Shown: in pieces, positions 24,475-32,630 of the stretch | Position numbering within the stretch: the stretch's first letter is position 1 | Layout of the letters: every line of letters starts with the position of its first letter | Assembly: GCA_021582535.1 (NCBI GenBank) | Contig: CP091134.1 | Location: 1,968,560 to 2,001,189 of the forward strand | DNA length: 32,630 nucleotides | Direction of reading: 5' to 3' | Source of the DNA: Nitrosomonas sp. | Lineage (GTDB): Bacteria; Pseudomonadota; Gammaproteobacteria; Burkholderiales; Nitrosomonadaceae | Notes under the pieces: model-generated | Databases searched by the model: none | What the model was told of the DNA's origin: nothing | What the model saw: the letters and a program-made list of their open reading frames with translations, nothing else | Made by a program: the position numbers and the translations under genes

Positions 24475-25773
24475 TCATAGCAACGCCAAACGCATATCCG
24501 TCAATACTTCCGACAGATGCGTCGTAAAACGGGCCGCCGTTGCACCATCGATGACACGATGATCATAGGAAAGCGACAAAGGCAGCATTAAGCGGGGCAC
24601 AAATTGGTGATCGCGATAAACCGGTTTGATACTGGCCTTGGAAATACCCAAAATGGCCACTTCCGGTGCATTGATGATGGGTGTAAAAGCTGTACCGCCA
24701 ATGCCACCCAGGCTGGAGATGGTAAAGCTCGCGCCTTGCATGTCAGCGGGTTTTAACTTGCCCTCGCGTGCCAGTGCGGACAATCGCGCCAATTCTTCGG
24801 CAATGGTGATGATTCCCTTCTGGTCGACATCCTTTATGACCGGCACCACCAGTCCATTGGCGGTATCCACGGCAAAGCCAAGATGGTAATAATGCTTGAC
24901 GATTAGATTGGCTTCACCATTGCTATCGTTATCCAGCGATGCATTGAATTCGGGAAATTTCTTCAAAGGCGCGATTAACGCTTTCATCAAGAAAGCCAAT
25001 AAGGTCAGTTTGACTCTATTTTCTTTACCGCTATCGTTGGATTCTTTCCGCAGCGCCTCTAAATCGGTGATATCCGCTTCGTCAAATTGCGTGACGTGCG
25101 GAATCATCACCCAGTTGCGGTGTAAATTGGCGCCGGAAATTTGTTTAATGCGCGTTAACGGTTTTAATTCAACCGGACCAAACTTAGCAAAATTCACCTG
25201 CGGCCAAGGCAGCAGATTCAATGCCGCACCCATTCCGGTACCACGGGATTTTGACAATTCGGCTTTCACATAAGCCTGCACATCTTCTTTGAGAATGCGG
25301 TGTTTGGGGCCGCTGCCGGTAATCAAATCGAGATTGACACCGAGTTCCCGTGCAAAGCGGCGGATCGACGGACTGGCATGCGCTTTGGATGGAGTATTGC
25401 TCACCGTGGATATAGTTTGTGGCAGGTTCTGCAGTTGGTTAATAACCGGCTTAGCGTCGTGTTGCGGTGCGATTTCCTTTTGAACCGCGGCAGCCCCGGC
25501 AACTTCAGAGAGCGTTTCCGTGCGATTGTCATCGGCAACTTCCAGAGTCAACACCGTGCTGCCTTGCGATACCTTGTCACCCGCTTTGACCAATATTTCC
25601 TTCACCAAACCGGAATAAGGCGCTGGAATTTCAATCGTCGCCTTGTCGGATTCGAGCGTAATCAGCGAATCTTCGGCCTTTACCATATCGCCCGTTTTGA
25701 CCAGCACTTCGATAACCGGTACTTCTTTAAAGTCGCCGATATCCGGAATGAGCACTTCTTTTAATTCAGCCAC
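24475..25773 (-). CDS. aceF: Dihydrolipoamide acetyltransferase, E2 of pyruvate dehydrogenase
   Basis: Protein of 432 residues starting at GTG (25773), with GAGGA 6 bases upstream. It has a single N-terminal lipoyl domain with the lipoylated lysine K44 in LESDKATIEIP. An Ala/Pro/Thr linker follows, then a peripheral subunit-binding domain (about 130-170, SPSIRRFARELGV) and the catalytic acetyltransferase domain with LSYDHRVIDG (H405, D409). The E. coli protein has three lipoyl domains; one is common elsewhere. It transfers acetyl from E1 to CoA and forms the core of the complex. aceE lies 72 bp upstream. No E3 lipoamide dehydrogenase gene follows in this window. Confidence 0.95.
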   Translation of the reverse strand: MAELKEVLIPDIGDFKEVPVIEVLVKTGDMVKAEDSLITLESDKATIEIPAPYSGLVKEILVKAGDKVSQGSTVLTLEVADDNRTETLSEVAGAAAVQKEIAPQHDAKPVINQLQNLPQTISTVSNTPSKAHASPSIRRFARELGVNLDLITGSGPKHRILKEDVQAYVKAELSKSRGTGMGAALNLLPWPQVNFAKFGPVELKPLTRIKQISGANLHRNWVMIPHVTQFDEADITDLEALRKESNDSGKENRVKLTLLAFLMKALIAPLKKFPEFNASLDNDSNGEANLIVKHYYHLGFAVDTANGLVVPVIKDVDQKGIITIAEELARLSALAREGKLKPADMQGASFTISSLGGIGGTAFTPIINAPEVAILGISKASIKPVYRDHQFVPRLMLPLSLSYDHRVIDGATAARFTTHLSEVLTDMRLALL

Positions 25774-25845
25774 ACGCTTTCCTCACACGCCTTCGAATGG
25801 GAGAATGCAATGACGCACATTCATTGTTGTTGATCCATCACCGGT

Positions 25846-28512
25846 CTAGCTGGTCGCCGGATTGGATTTTTCCGGATCGATACCATACTTCTCAATGGCT
25901 TGAGTGACTTGCTGCTGGGTGATTTTTCCTTCTTCCGATAATGCCTTGAGTGCCGCCACGGTAATATAGAACCGGTCGACCTCAAAGAAATGGCGCAGTT
26001 TCTGGCGCGTGTCGGAGCGGCCGAAACCATCGGTTCCTAACACGCGATACCTGCCCGGCACAAATTCACGAATCTGATCCGCATAGATTTTCATATAATC
26101 CGTCGCGGCCACTACGGGGCCTTTTCTGCCGTTAAGACAATTTTCCACGTGCGATTCTTTTGCCGGTTGTTCCGGATGCAGCATATTCCAACGGGTGACA
26201 GCCAAAGCCTCACGTCTTAATTCATTGAAACTGGTCACACTCCAGACATCGGCGTACACGGCATAATCTTGTTCCAGTATCTCTGCGGCGGCAATCGCTT
26301 CACGCAGAATGGTTCCGGTACCGAGCAATTGCACACGCGGTTCGTTCTCACTGGCACTCGTTTCACTGAATAAATACATCCCTTTCAAGATATCCTTTTC
26401 GGCACCCGATGGCATCTCAGGGTGAGTGTAGTTTTCATTCATCACCGTGATGTAATAATAGATATCTTCCTGCTCCTGGTACATCCGGCGCAGTCCATCC
26501 TGGATAATCACAGCCAGTTCATACGCAAATGCCGGATCGTACGCAACGCAATTGGGAATCGTCGATGCAACGACATGACTGTGCCCGTCCTCGTGCTGCA
26601 ACCCCTCGCCATTCAATGTCGTGCGTCCTGCCGTTCCACCCAGTAAAAAACCGCGGCAGCGCATGTCACCGGCAGCCCATGCCAAATCACCGATACGCTG
26701 AAACCCGAACATGGAATAAAAAATAAAAAACGGAATCATTTGGATCCCGTGTGTGCTATAAGCCGTCGCTGCCGCGATCCAGGATGACATAGCGCCCGCT
26801 TCGCAGATACCTTCCTGCAGAATTTGCCCATGCTTGTCTTCCTTGTAATACATCAGCTGATCGGCATCCTGCGGCGTATACAATTGACCGCTCGACGACC
26901 AGATGCCCAATTGCCGGAACATCCCCTCCATGCCAAACGTACGCGATTCGTCCGCGACAATCGGCACGACATGGCGGCCGATTTGTTTGTCTTTCACCAG
27001 AATATTCAAAATCCGCACAAACGCCATCGTGGTCGACGATTCGTGCCCTTCGCCGCTGGCCTTCAGCAGCGCTTGAAAAGCCGACAACGGTGGTACCTGC
27101 AATGCTTGCGCACGCGTTTTACGGCGGTGAAAAGTGCCGCCCAACGCTTTGCGCCGCTCGCGCATATACGTCAATTCGGGCGAATTCTCGGCAAACGTCA
27201 GATAAGGCACTTCATCGATCTTGTCGTCGGGAATATCCAAACCAAAGCGATTGCGGAACGCTTTTAACGAAGTCGTTCCCATTTTTTTCTGCTGATGGGT
27301 AATATTCTGCGCCTCGCCCGCTTCACCCATGCCGTACCCTTTGATCGTTTTGGCCAGAATGACGGTCGGCTGTCCGGTATGTTTTGCCGCTGCCGCATAC
27401 GCCGCATAGACTTTATGAGGATCATGCCCGCCACGATTCAACCGCCAGATATCGTCATCCGACATAGTGGCGACCATTTCCAGCAATTCCGGATATTTGC
27501 CGAAGAAGTGCTCACGCACATACGCACCGTCTCTGGCCTTGAAGTTCTGGTACTCGCCATCGACGCACTCCATCATGCGTTTTTGCAATAAGCCCTTGGT
27601 ATCTTTCGCCAATAACGGATCCCAATACGACCCCCAGATCACCTTGATGACATTCCAGCCGGCACCGCGAAAAGCGCCTTCCAGCTCCTGGATGACTTTG
27701 CCGTTGCCGCGCACCGGACCATCCAGACGTTGCAGATTGCAATTGACGACAAAAATCAGATTATCCAATTTCTCGCGCGATGCCAACGGAATAGCGCCGA
27801 GCGACTCGGGCTCATCCATTTCGCCGTCGCCCATGAAAGCCCAGATTTTACGGCCGTCGGTATTGACCAATCCGCGGCTGCCCAGGTATTTCATGAAGCG
27901 CGCCTGATAAATCGCCATCAACGGCCCAAGCCCCATGGAAACGGTCGGAAACTGCCAGAAATCAGGCATCAGCCACGGATGCGGATACGAAGACAAGCCA
28001 TTACCGCCGGTTTCCTGGCGGAAATTATCCAGTTGCTCTTGGCTTAATTCGCCGGATAAAAACGCATAGGCATAAGCGCCCGGGGAAGAATGCCCTTGCA
28101 CGTAAACTAAATCGCCGCCGTGCGTTTCACACGGCGCATGCCAGAAATGATTGTAGCCCACGTCGTAAAGCGTTGCGGCCGAGGCGAAACTGGCGATGTG
28201 CCCGCCGACATTGGTATTTTTGTTGGCGCGCAACACCATCGCCATCGCATTCCAGCGGACATACGAGCGGATCCGGTGCTCGATGGCATTGTCACCCGGC
28301 GAACGTGCTTCCTTACCTGTGGGAATGGTATTGATATATGCAGTCGTGGCGCTATAAGGCAGATAAGCCCCGGAACGGCGCGCCTTTTCGATCAGTTTTT
28401 CCAGCAGAAAATGAGCACGTTCACCACCGGCATTGGCGATAACCGAATCCAGCGCATCCAGCCATTCTTGTGTTTCCTGCGGATCAATGTCCGGTTGCTG
28501 TTCCATGTGCAT
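25846..28512 (-). CDS. aceE: Pyruvate dehydrogenase E1 component, homodimeric type
   Basis: Protein of 888 residues (E. coli AceE 887). The thiamine diphosphate motif runs from GDGEMDEPES (228-237) to NCN (257-259), followed by LQRLDGPVRGNGK. N-terminal marks include TNVGGHIASFASAATLYDVGYNHFW. It decarboxylates pyruvate and passes the acetyl group to the lipoyl arm of E2. The first ATG at 28512 starts MHMEQQPDIDPQE; the ATG two codons later is also possible. It begins 28 bp after the folD stop, so folD-aceE-aceF may form one transcript. Confidence 0.97.
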   Translation of the reverse strand: MHMEQQPDIDPQETQEWLDALDSVIANAGGERAHFLLEKLIEKARRSGAYLPYSATTAYINTIPTGKEARSPGDNAIEHRIRSYVRWNAMAMVLRANKNTNVGGHIASFASAATLYDVGYNHFWHAPCETHGGDLVYVQGHSSPGAYAYAFLSGELSQEQLDNFRQETGGNGLSSYPHPWLMPDFWQFPTVSMGLGPLMAIYQARFMKYLGSRGLVNTDGRKIWAFMGDGEMDEPESLGAIPLASREKLDNLIFVVNCNLQRLDGPVRGNGKVIQELEGAFRGAGWNVIKVIWGSYWDPLLAKDTKGLLQKRMMECVDGEYQNFKARDGAYVREHFFGKYPELLEMVATMSDDDIWRLNRGGHDPHKVYAAYAAAAKHTGQPTVILAKTIKGYGMGEAGEAQNITHQQKKMGTTSLKAFRNRFGLDIPDDKIDEVPYLTFAENSPELTYMRERRKALGGTFHRRKTRAQALQVPPLSAFQALLKASGEGHESSTTMAFVRILNILVKDKQIGRHVVPIVADESRTFGMEGMFRQLGIWSSSGQLYTPQDADQLMYYKEDKHGQILQEGICEAGAMSSWIAAATAYSTHGIQMIPFFIFYSMFGFQRIGDLAWAAGDMRCRGFLLGGTAGRTTLNGEGLQHEDGHSHVVASTIPNCVAYDPAFAYELAVIIQDGLRRMYQEQEDIYYYITVMNENYTHPEMPSGAEKDILKGMYLFSETSASENEPRVQLLGTGTILREAIAAAEILEQDYAVYADVWSVTSFNELRREALAVTRWNMLHPEQPAKESHVENCLNGRKGPVVAATDYMKIYADQIREFVPGRYRVLGTDGFGRSDTRQKLRHFFEVDRFYITVAALKALSEEGKITQQQVTQAIEKYGIDPEKSNPATS

Positions 28513-28540
28513 GCACGCTCATTTAAGTTTATTGACTTGC

Positions 28541-29407
28541 TTACCCGATTTTAAGACCGGCCTGGGCTCGTTCCGCCGCCAGAATGGTATTGCACAGCAG
28601 CATGGTGATGGTCATCGGTCCGACACCTCCTGGAACGGGTGTAATAAAGCCCGCAACTTCCTTGACGGCGTCGTAATCGACATCACCGCAGAGCTTCCCA
28701 TCCGGCAATCGGTTGATACCGACATCAATGACGACGGCACCAGGTTTTACCATCTCCGCAGTGACCATGCGCGGTTTTCCCGTCGCTACCACCAGAATAT
28801 CCGCATTCTTGGTAAATTGCTGCAAATTGCGCGTTTTTGAAGTGCAAATGGTCACCGTGGCGCCTTGTTCCAAGAGCATGAATGCCATTGGTTTACCCAC
28901 AATGTTGCTGCGCCCGATCACGACCGCATGTTGTCCTTCAATCGGAATCCGGTTTCTTTCCAGCATCACCATCACGCCGTACGGTGTGCAAGGAGAAAAA
29001 ATGGTATTACCGGTAACCAATGCACCAACGTTATACCGATGAAAACCGTCGACATCTTTTTCAACGGCAATCGATGCGATGACGCGGTTATTCTCGAAAT
29101 GCGCAGGCAACGGCAGTTGAACCAGAATGCCATGGATGTGCGGATTCTGATTGAGCGCTTGAATACACTGCAATACTTCATCTTGATGGGCGTGCTGCGG
29201 AAAGTTATGCACTTCGGAATAAATACCGATTTCGCTGCACGCTCTGACTTTATTCCTGACATAGAGACTGGATGCCGCATTATCGCCCACGATAATGACT
29301 GCCAACCCTGGCTTGACACCTAATTGAGTCAGTTTTTCCGCGCGCGCGCTCCATTCAGTCCGCACCAATTCGGCCAATTTCTTGCCATCGATAATCTGAG
29401 CACTCAT
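28541..29407 (-). CDS. folD: FolD, methylenetetrahydrofolate dehydrogenase / cyclohydrolase
   Basis: Protein of 288 residues. The folate site shows [15 protein letters not shown] with Y49 and the catalytic lysine K53, QLPLPAH with Q97, and DVDGFH with D120. The NADP-binding domain has [13 protein letters not shown], and the C-terminal signature is [19 protein letters not shown]. It interconverts 5,10-methylene- and 10-formyl-tetrahydrofolate and makes NADPH in the cytosol. It shares one-carbon metabolism with metF and ahcY, which lie just upstream on the same strand, separated by one unknown gene. Confidence 0.96.
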   Translation of the reverse strand: MSAQIIDGKKLAELVRTEWSARAEKLTQLGVKPGLAVIIVGDNAASSLYVRNKVRACSEIGIYSEVHNFPQHAHQDEVLQCIQALNQNPHIHGILVQLPLPAHFENNRVIASIAVEKDVDGFHRYNVGALVTGNTIFSPCTPYGVMVMLERNRIPIEGQHAVVIGRSNIVGKPMAFMLLEQGATVTICTSKTRNLQQFTKNADILVVATGKPRMVTAEMVKPGAVVIDVGINRLPDGKLCGDVDYDAVKEVAGFITPVPGGVGPMTITMLLCNTILAAERAQAGLKIG

Positions 29408-29493
29408 TTTTACACCAGCAGCCGGTTGATCAATCCACTTGAATTCTTGCTATACACCGAACAGTTTAGAATATCTTGATTCCGTGAGCAGTG

Positions 29494-30183
29494 CTAACCC
29501 GCTTGTTTTGCTTTTTTGATCTTTGTGCGATAGATGAAAATACCGATCAAAAATACCGGGATGACAAACAACGCCGCAGCAATAAGACCGGTCGCAAGTA
29601 TCGCAATCGTCGTATTTCCCGGCATAAATAAGGTAACAAACCAGATCACTAAGAAAGCTATCAATAAGCCGCCATACAGCATGATTTTTCTACCGCGGTC
29701 ATACAAGCGCCAGAATGCGCCGGATACTTGCGTATCATCTACGTAGTGATCAAACACTTCCGCCAGACTGTTATCACCGGGTTCAGATTCATAACCGATG
29801 ACGACCGCCAATGCATTGTGATCTTCTTCAATCTTGGACATTTTCCTGAGAAACTCAATACGCTTGGCGACTTTCTGCTTGGGCATGCGCTCTTGCACGA
29901 AAAATTCCGCCAAAGCCGCGAACGCCAATTCACGCGCATCATCAGCGCTGCCCAAGTTTTCCGCGAACTTCCACATGACACCAAACAAATACAGTTGAAT
30001 GGTCATGTCTCTGAATTCGGGCGCAAAGTCATAACCCTTGCTCTTAATAAGCTCAAGTTGCGTAGCCTTGACTGCTTTGGCATGCGCGATACAGGCTTCC
30101 ATGATTGAAACATCCGCACCCGCCGCCTCCGCAGCCGGTACTGCAGGAGCAGATTTATCTGAAACAGCTTCTTTCTCAGTCAT
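29494..30183 (-). CDS. Unknown two-TM membrane protein with a large cytosolic N-terminal domain
   Basis: I do not recognise this family. The start at 30183 gives 229 residues and has GAGG about 7 bases upstream; an ATG four codons earlier overlaps that site and is less likely. An Ala-rich acidic N-terminus (first 25 or so residues) leads to a helical soluble region of about 130 residues, with FRDMTIQLYLFGVMWKFAENLG and a charged stretch MPKQKVAKRIEFLRKMSKIEED. Two membrane spans follow (about 167-187 and 194-218), then a lysine-rich tail. There is no signal peptide or catalytic motif. It lies between metF and folD; the 191-bp gap to metF suggests its own promoter. Confidence 0.8.
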   Translation of the reverse strand: MTEKEAVSDKSAPAVPAAEAAGADVSIMEACIAHAKAVKATQLELIKSKGYDFAPEFRDMTIQLYLFGVMWKFAENLGSADDARELAFAALAEFFVQERMPKQKVAKRIEFLRKMSKIEEDHNALAVVIGYESEPGDNSLAEVFDHYVDDTQVSGAFWRLYDRGRKIMLYGGLLIAFLVIWFVTLFMPGNTTIAILATGLIAAALFVIPVFLIGIFIYRTKIKKAKQAG

Positions 30184-30374
30184 TCCCAACCTCATGCTTT
30201 TTTATTTTAATCAGAATATTGATGCGCATTATATACTGGCTGAGGAAATCAGGAAAAAGATCGTTCCGGTTTCGTGGCTTTTCCACCATGAGTCCGCATT
30301 GGGCGATGTCGTGGATATGCTGTTCTACTAGCGCGGAATAGCTGATAAAACAATGCATTGCTGCGGGTTGGTTG

Positions 30375-31229
30375 TTAGCGCGCTTGAAGATTAAGGCGCT
30401 GCCAAATAGCGGATGTCAGGTTGGCGGAGTTCAACGTATAAAAATGCAATCCGGGCGCACCGGCTTGCAATAGCTGCTCACATAAGCCGGTGACAACATC
30501 CAATCCAAAAGCTTGAATCGATTCGCTGTCATCACCATAGCTCTCGAGTTTTTTACGAATCCAGCGCGGAATTTCAGCGCCGCAGGTATCCGAGAATCTC
30601 ACCAATTGTGAGAATTTATTGATCGGCATGATGCCGGGAACAACAGGAATATTCAAGCCGGCTATCTCGCACAACTCTACAAAATGAAAATAAGCGTCGG
30701 CATTATAAAAATATTGCGTAATCGCCGAACTGGCGCCTGTTTCAATTTTACGTTTGAAATTGTCAAAATCCGCTTGCGCAGACCGCGCCTGCGGATGGTA
30801 TTCCGGGTAAGCCGCCACTTCGATATGGAAAGAAGATCCATATTCCTGCCGGATAAAAGCCACCAGTTCGCTGGCGTAACGAAACTCGCCGGCTTGCGCC
30901 ATCCCGGAAGGCAAATCACCGCGCAATGCGACAATATGGCGGATCCCCGCTTCATAATACTTTTCCAGAATGGTACGAATGTTCTGTTGCGTTGAGCCGA
31001 TGCACGATAGGTGCGGCGCAACGACATGACCTTCCGCTTGAATTTCCAGCACGGTCTCGAGCGTCCGCTCGCGCGTCGAACCGCCTGCACCAAAAGTCAC
31101 TGAAAAGAACTTAGGATTGAATCGCGCCAGCTGCTGGCGTGTCAACCGGAGTTTCTCAACGCCCTCGGGGGTTTGCGGCGGAAAAAGTTCAAAGCTGAAA
31201 GCAGGAGGAAATTTTTTTTGTGATTCCAT
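30375..31229 (-). CDS. metF: MetF, 5,10-methylenetetrahydrofolate reductase
   Basis: The ATG at 31229 gives 284 residues and the usual opening FPPAFSFELFPPQTPEG with the catalytic glutamate E14. A GTG at 31283 would add 18 residues with no family match and would start inside a hairpin region, so it is disfavoured. Other marks are FFSVTFGAGGSTRERT, HLSCIGS and the flavin-site VALRGDLPSG (D105). It reduces methylene-THF to methyl-THF with NADH and FAD, supplying methionine synthase. It follows ahcY on the same strand after a 138-bp structured gap, a common pairing in SAM recycling. No ribosome binding site is obvious before the ATG. Confidence 0.94.
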   Translation of the reverse strand: MESQKKFPPAFSFELFPPQTPEGVEKLRLTRQQLARFNPKFFSVTFGAGGSTRERTLETVLEIQAEGHVVAPHLSCIGSTQQNIRTILEKYYEAGIRHIVALRGDLPSGMAQAGEFRYASELVAFIRQEYGSSFHIEVAAYPEYHPQARSAQADFDNFKRKIETGASSAITQYFYNADAYFHFVELCEIAGLNIPVVPGIMPINKFSQLVRFSDTCGAEIPRWIRKKLESYGDDSESIQAFGLDVVTGLCEQLLQAGAPGLHFYTLNSANLTSAIWQRLNLQAR

Positions 31230-31258
31230 TTTTGCAAGCTCTATGGATACGGAATTAG

Positions 31259-31274
31259 TACGACTGCTGTCGTA
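31259..31274 (-). promoter_or_regulatory. Small hairpin just upstream of metF
   Basis: TACGAC-TGCT-GTCGTA is a perfect 6-bp stem with a 4-base loop, 29 bp before the preferred metF ATG. It could be part of a leader or a protein site; no known riboswitch matches it by eye. Confidence 0.35.
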
Positions 31275-31303
31275 ACCACGCACATATAATCAGTATTTTC
31301 GTA

Positions 31304-31352
31304 CTGGAAGAACCAGCAGAGCGGATACGAACGCTTATGCCAGTTCTTCCAG
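31304..31352 (-). repeat. 10-bp inverted repeat in the ahcY-metF gap
   Basis: CTGGAAGAAC (31304-31313) and GTTCTTCCAG (31343-31352) are perfect reverse complements around a 29-base centre that itself holds AGCG...CGCT. It starts 15 bp after the ahcY stop. It could be a terminator-like or processing hairpin, but no T run follows it in the direction of transcription. Confidence 0.5.
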
Positions 31353-31367
31353 GAAAAAGAAAAACAA

Positions 31368-32630
31368 TTAATACCGGTACATCTCAGGTTTGAATGGGCC
31401 GTTCTTGCTCAGTCCCAGGTAGTTAGCCTGTTCATCGGTCAATTCAGTGAGTTTCACACCCAATTTGCCGATGTGCAAACGCGCCACTTTTTCATCCAAG
31501 TGTTTAGGCAATACATAAACATTTTTCTGATAATTTGCGCCGTTCCGCCATAGTTCCATTTGCGCCAATACTTGATTGGTAAACGAGCTCGACATCACAA
31601 AAGATGGGTGGCCGGTCGCACATCCCAGATTCACCAATCTGCCTTGCGCCAGAACGATAATGCGGCGTCCGGTTGGAAATATGACGTGATCCACTTGCGG
31701 TTTGATATTTTCCCATTGGTATTTTTGAATGGATGCGATATCAATTTCCGAATCAAAGTGACCAATATTGCAAATGATCGCCTGGTCCTTCATTTTCAAC
31801 ATGTGATCGTGGTTGATGACACGCAGATTACCGGTTGCGGTAACAAAGATATCCGCTTGACTGCAGGCATCGTCCATCGTCACTACGCGATACCCTTCCA
31901 TCGCAGCTTGCAGCGCGCAAATCGGATCAATTTCAGTGATCCAGACAGTGGCTCCCAAACCTCGCAATGATTGCGCACAGCCTTTACCGACATCGCCATA
32001 TCCGCAAACCACAGCGATTTTGCCGGCAATCATGACGTCCGTAGCGCGTTTGATACCATCGACCAGCGATTCTCTACAACCGTACAGATTGTCAAACTTT
32101 GATTTGGTGACAGAGTCATTCACGTTGAAAGCGGGAAACGGCAGTTCGCCATTTTTTTGCATTTCATACAAACGATGCACCCCGGTCGTGGTTTCCTCGG
32201 TTACACCGCGTATCCTGGCCAGATTGGTTGAGTACCAATTGGGTTCGACTGCTAATTTCTTTTTGATCGATGCAAATAATGCGGTTTCTTCCTCGTTACC
32301 CGGATTCGCAATAATCGCAGGATTTTTCTCGGCTTTTATGCCCAGAATCAACAACAATGTCGCATCTCCGCCATCATCCAGAATCATGTTGGCGCCAACC
32401 GGTTGACCGGCAGCCGTCCATTCAAAAATCTTGTGCGCGTATTCCCAGTAATCCTCAAGCGATTCGCCCTTATAGGCGAATACCGGAATATTTCTGGCAG
32501 CAATCGCAGCGGCCGCGTGATCCTGGGTGGAAAAAATATTGCAGGAAGCCCAGCGCACTTCGGCGCCGAGCGCGACCAGTGTTTCAATCAGCACCGCCGT
32601 TTGGATCGTCATATGCAAAGAACCGGCAAC
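31368..32630 (-). CDS. ahcY: Adenosylhomocysteinase (N-terminus cut by window edge)
   Basis: The frame stays open to the last base of the window, giving 420 residues; roughly 50-60 N-terminal residues are missing. The TTG at 32618 is an internal codon of VAGSLHMT, not a start. Marks are [45 protein letters not shown] (active-site Lys, Asp, Asn and Cys) and the NAD-binding [18 protein letters not shown]. The C-terminus PFKPEMYRY keeps the Lys and Tyr that reach the neighbouring subunit's NAD, but has Met where most family members have His (HYRY). It splits S-adenosylhomocysteine into adenosine and homocysteine. Any SAH-type riboswitch would be upstream, outside the window. Confidence 0.96.
   Translation of the reverse strand, partial: VAGSLHMTIQTAVLIETLVALGAEVRWASCNIFSTQDHAAAAIAARNIPVFAYKGESLEDYWEYAHKIFEWTAAGQPVGANMILDDGGDATLLLILGIKAEKNPAIIANPGNEEETALFASIKKKLAVEPNWYSTNLARIRGVTEETTTGVHRLYEMQKNGELPFPAFNVNDSVTKSKFDNLYGCRESLVDGIKRATDVMIAGKIAVVCGYGDVGKGCAQSLRGLGATVWITEIDPICALQAAMEGYRVVTMDDACSQADIFVTATGNLRVINHDHMLKMKDQAIICNIGHFDSEIDIASIQKYQWENIKPQVDHVIFPTGRRIIVLAQGRLVNLGCATGHPSFVMSSSFTNQVLAQMELWRNGANYQKNVYVLPKHLDEKVARLHIGKLGVKLTELTDEQANYLGLSKNGPFKPEMYRY

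Noticed and set aside
31284-31367. SAM or SAH riboswitch before metF
   Set aside because: By eye the gap lacks the conserved cores of those riboswitches; an SAH switch would be expected upstream of ahcY, outside the window.
32616-32618. TTG as the start of ahcY
   Set aside because: Family sequence VAGSLHMT continues upstream of it to the window edge, so the gene is simply cut.

Overview
The window fits the chromosome of an autotrophic betaproteobacterium, most likely in the Nitrosomonadaceae (Nitrosomonas-like). That placement is an inference. It rests on a cbbQ-cbbO pair (Rubisco activase), a complete System I cytochrome c maturation set, the gene order nadD-rsfS-rlmH-maf-rng, and the general look of the proteins. 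No rRNA, tRNA, CRISPR array, prophage or complete insertion sequence was seen. Most of the window is ordinary housekeeping and energy-metabolism DNA.

Layout. Positions 1-2807 (+) hold the end of cbbQ and all of cbbO. A small exported protein of unknown function follows (2935-3645, +), then a 154-bp MITE-like element with terminal inverted repeats (3668-3821). From 3890 to 13645 everything reads on the minus strand. A single-chain dihydroxyacetone kinase lies at the low-coordinate end. Upstream of it is one long cytochrome c maturation block, in transcription order ccmA-ccmB, a 232-bp gap with a good internal promoter, ccmC-ccmD-ccmE-ccmF-ccmG-ccmH-ccmI, and a Bcp/PrxQ peroxiredoxin. Divergent from ccmA (13853-16949, +) is a two-component system. 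Its membrane histidine kinase carries a tandemly duplicated cytoplasmic module and is followed by a NarL/LuxR-type response regulator.

Positions 16950-20672 are AT-rich and the least conventional part. They hold a strong bidirectional terminator, a two-TM mini-protein, a UspA protein, a 35-residue ORF with a strong ribosome binding site, and a SulP anion transporter without a STAS domain. A perfect 18-bp inverted repeat brackets the transporter. An 817-bp gene-poor stretch follows.

From 20673 to the right edge all genes are again on the minus strand. In transcription order they are ahcY (cut by the window edge)-metF (S-adenosylhomocysteine clearance and methyl-folate supply), an unknown two-TM protein, folD, aceE-aceF (pyruvate dehydrogenase E1 and E2), nadD-rsfS-rlmH-maf (NAD synthesis, ribosome silencing and methylation, nucleotide sanitation) and rng (RNase G).

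Best candidates for something new: (1) the 18-bp inverted repeat around sulP, which could be an invertible switch or a 5'-3' mRNA duplex next to the ribosome binding site; (2) the duplicated module in the histidine kinase, together with two inverted repeats in the divergent ccmA/kinase promoter region; (3) the 35-aa small protein; (4) the MITE-like element. No clearly undescribed multi-gene system could be shown from sequence alone.
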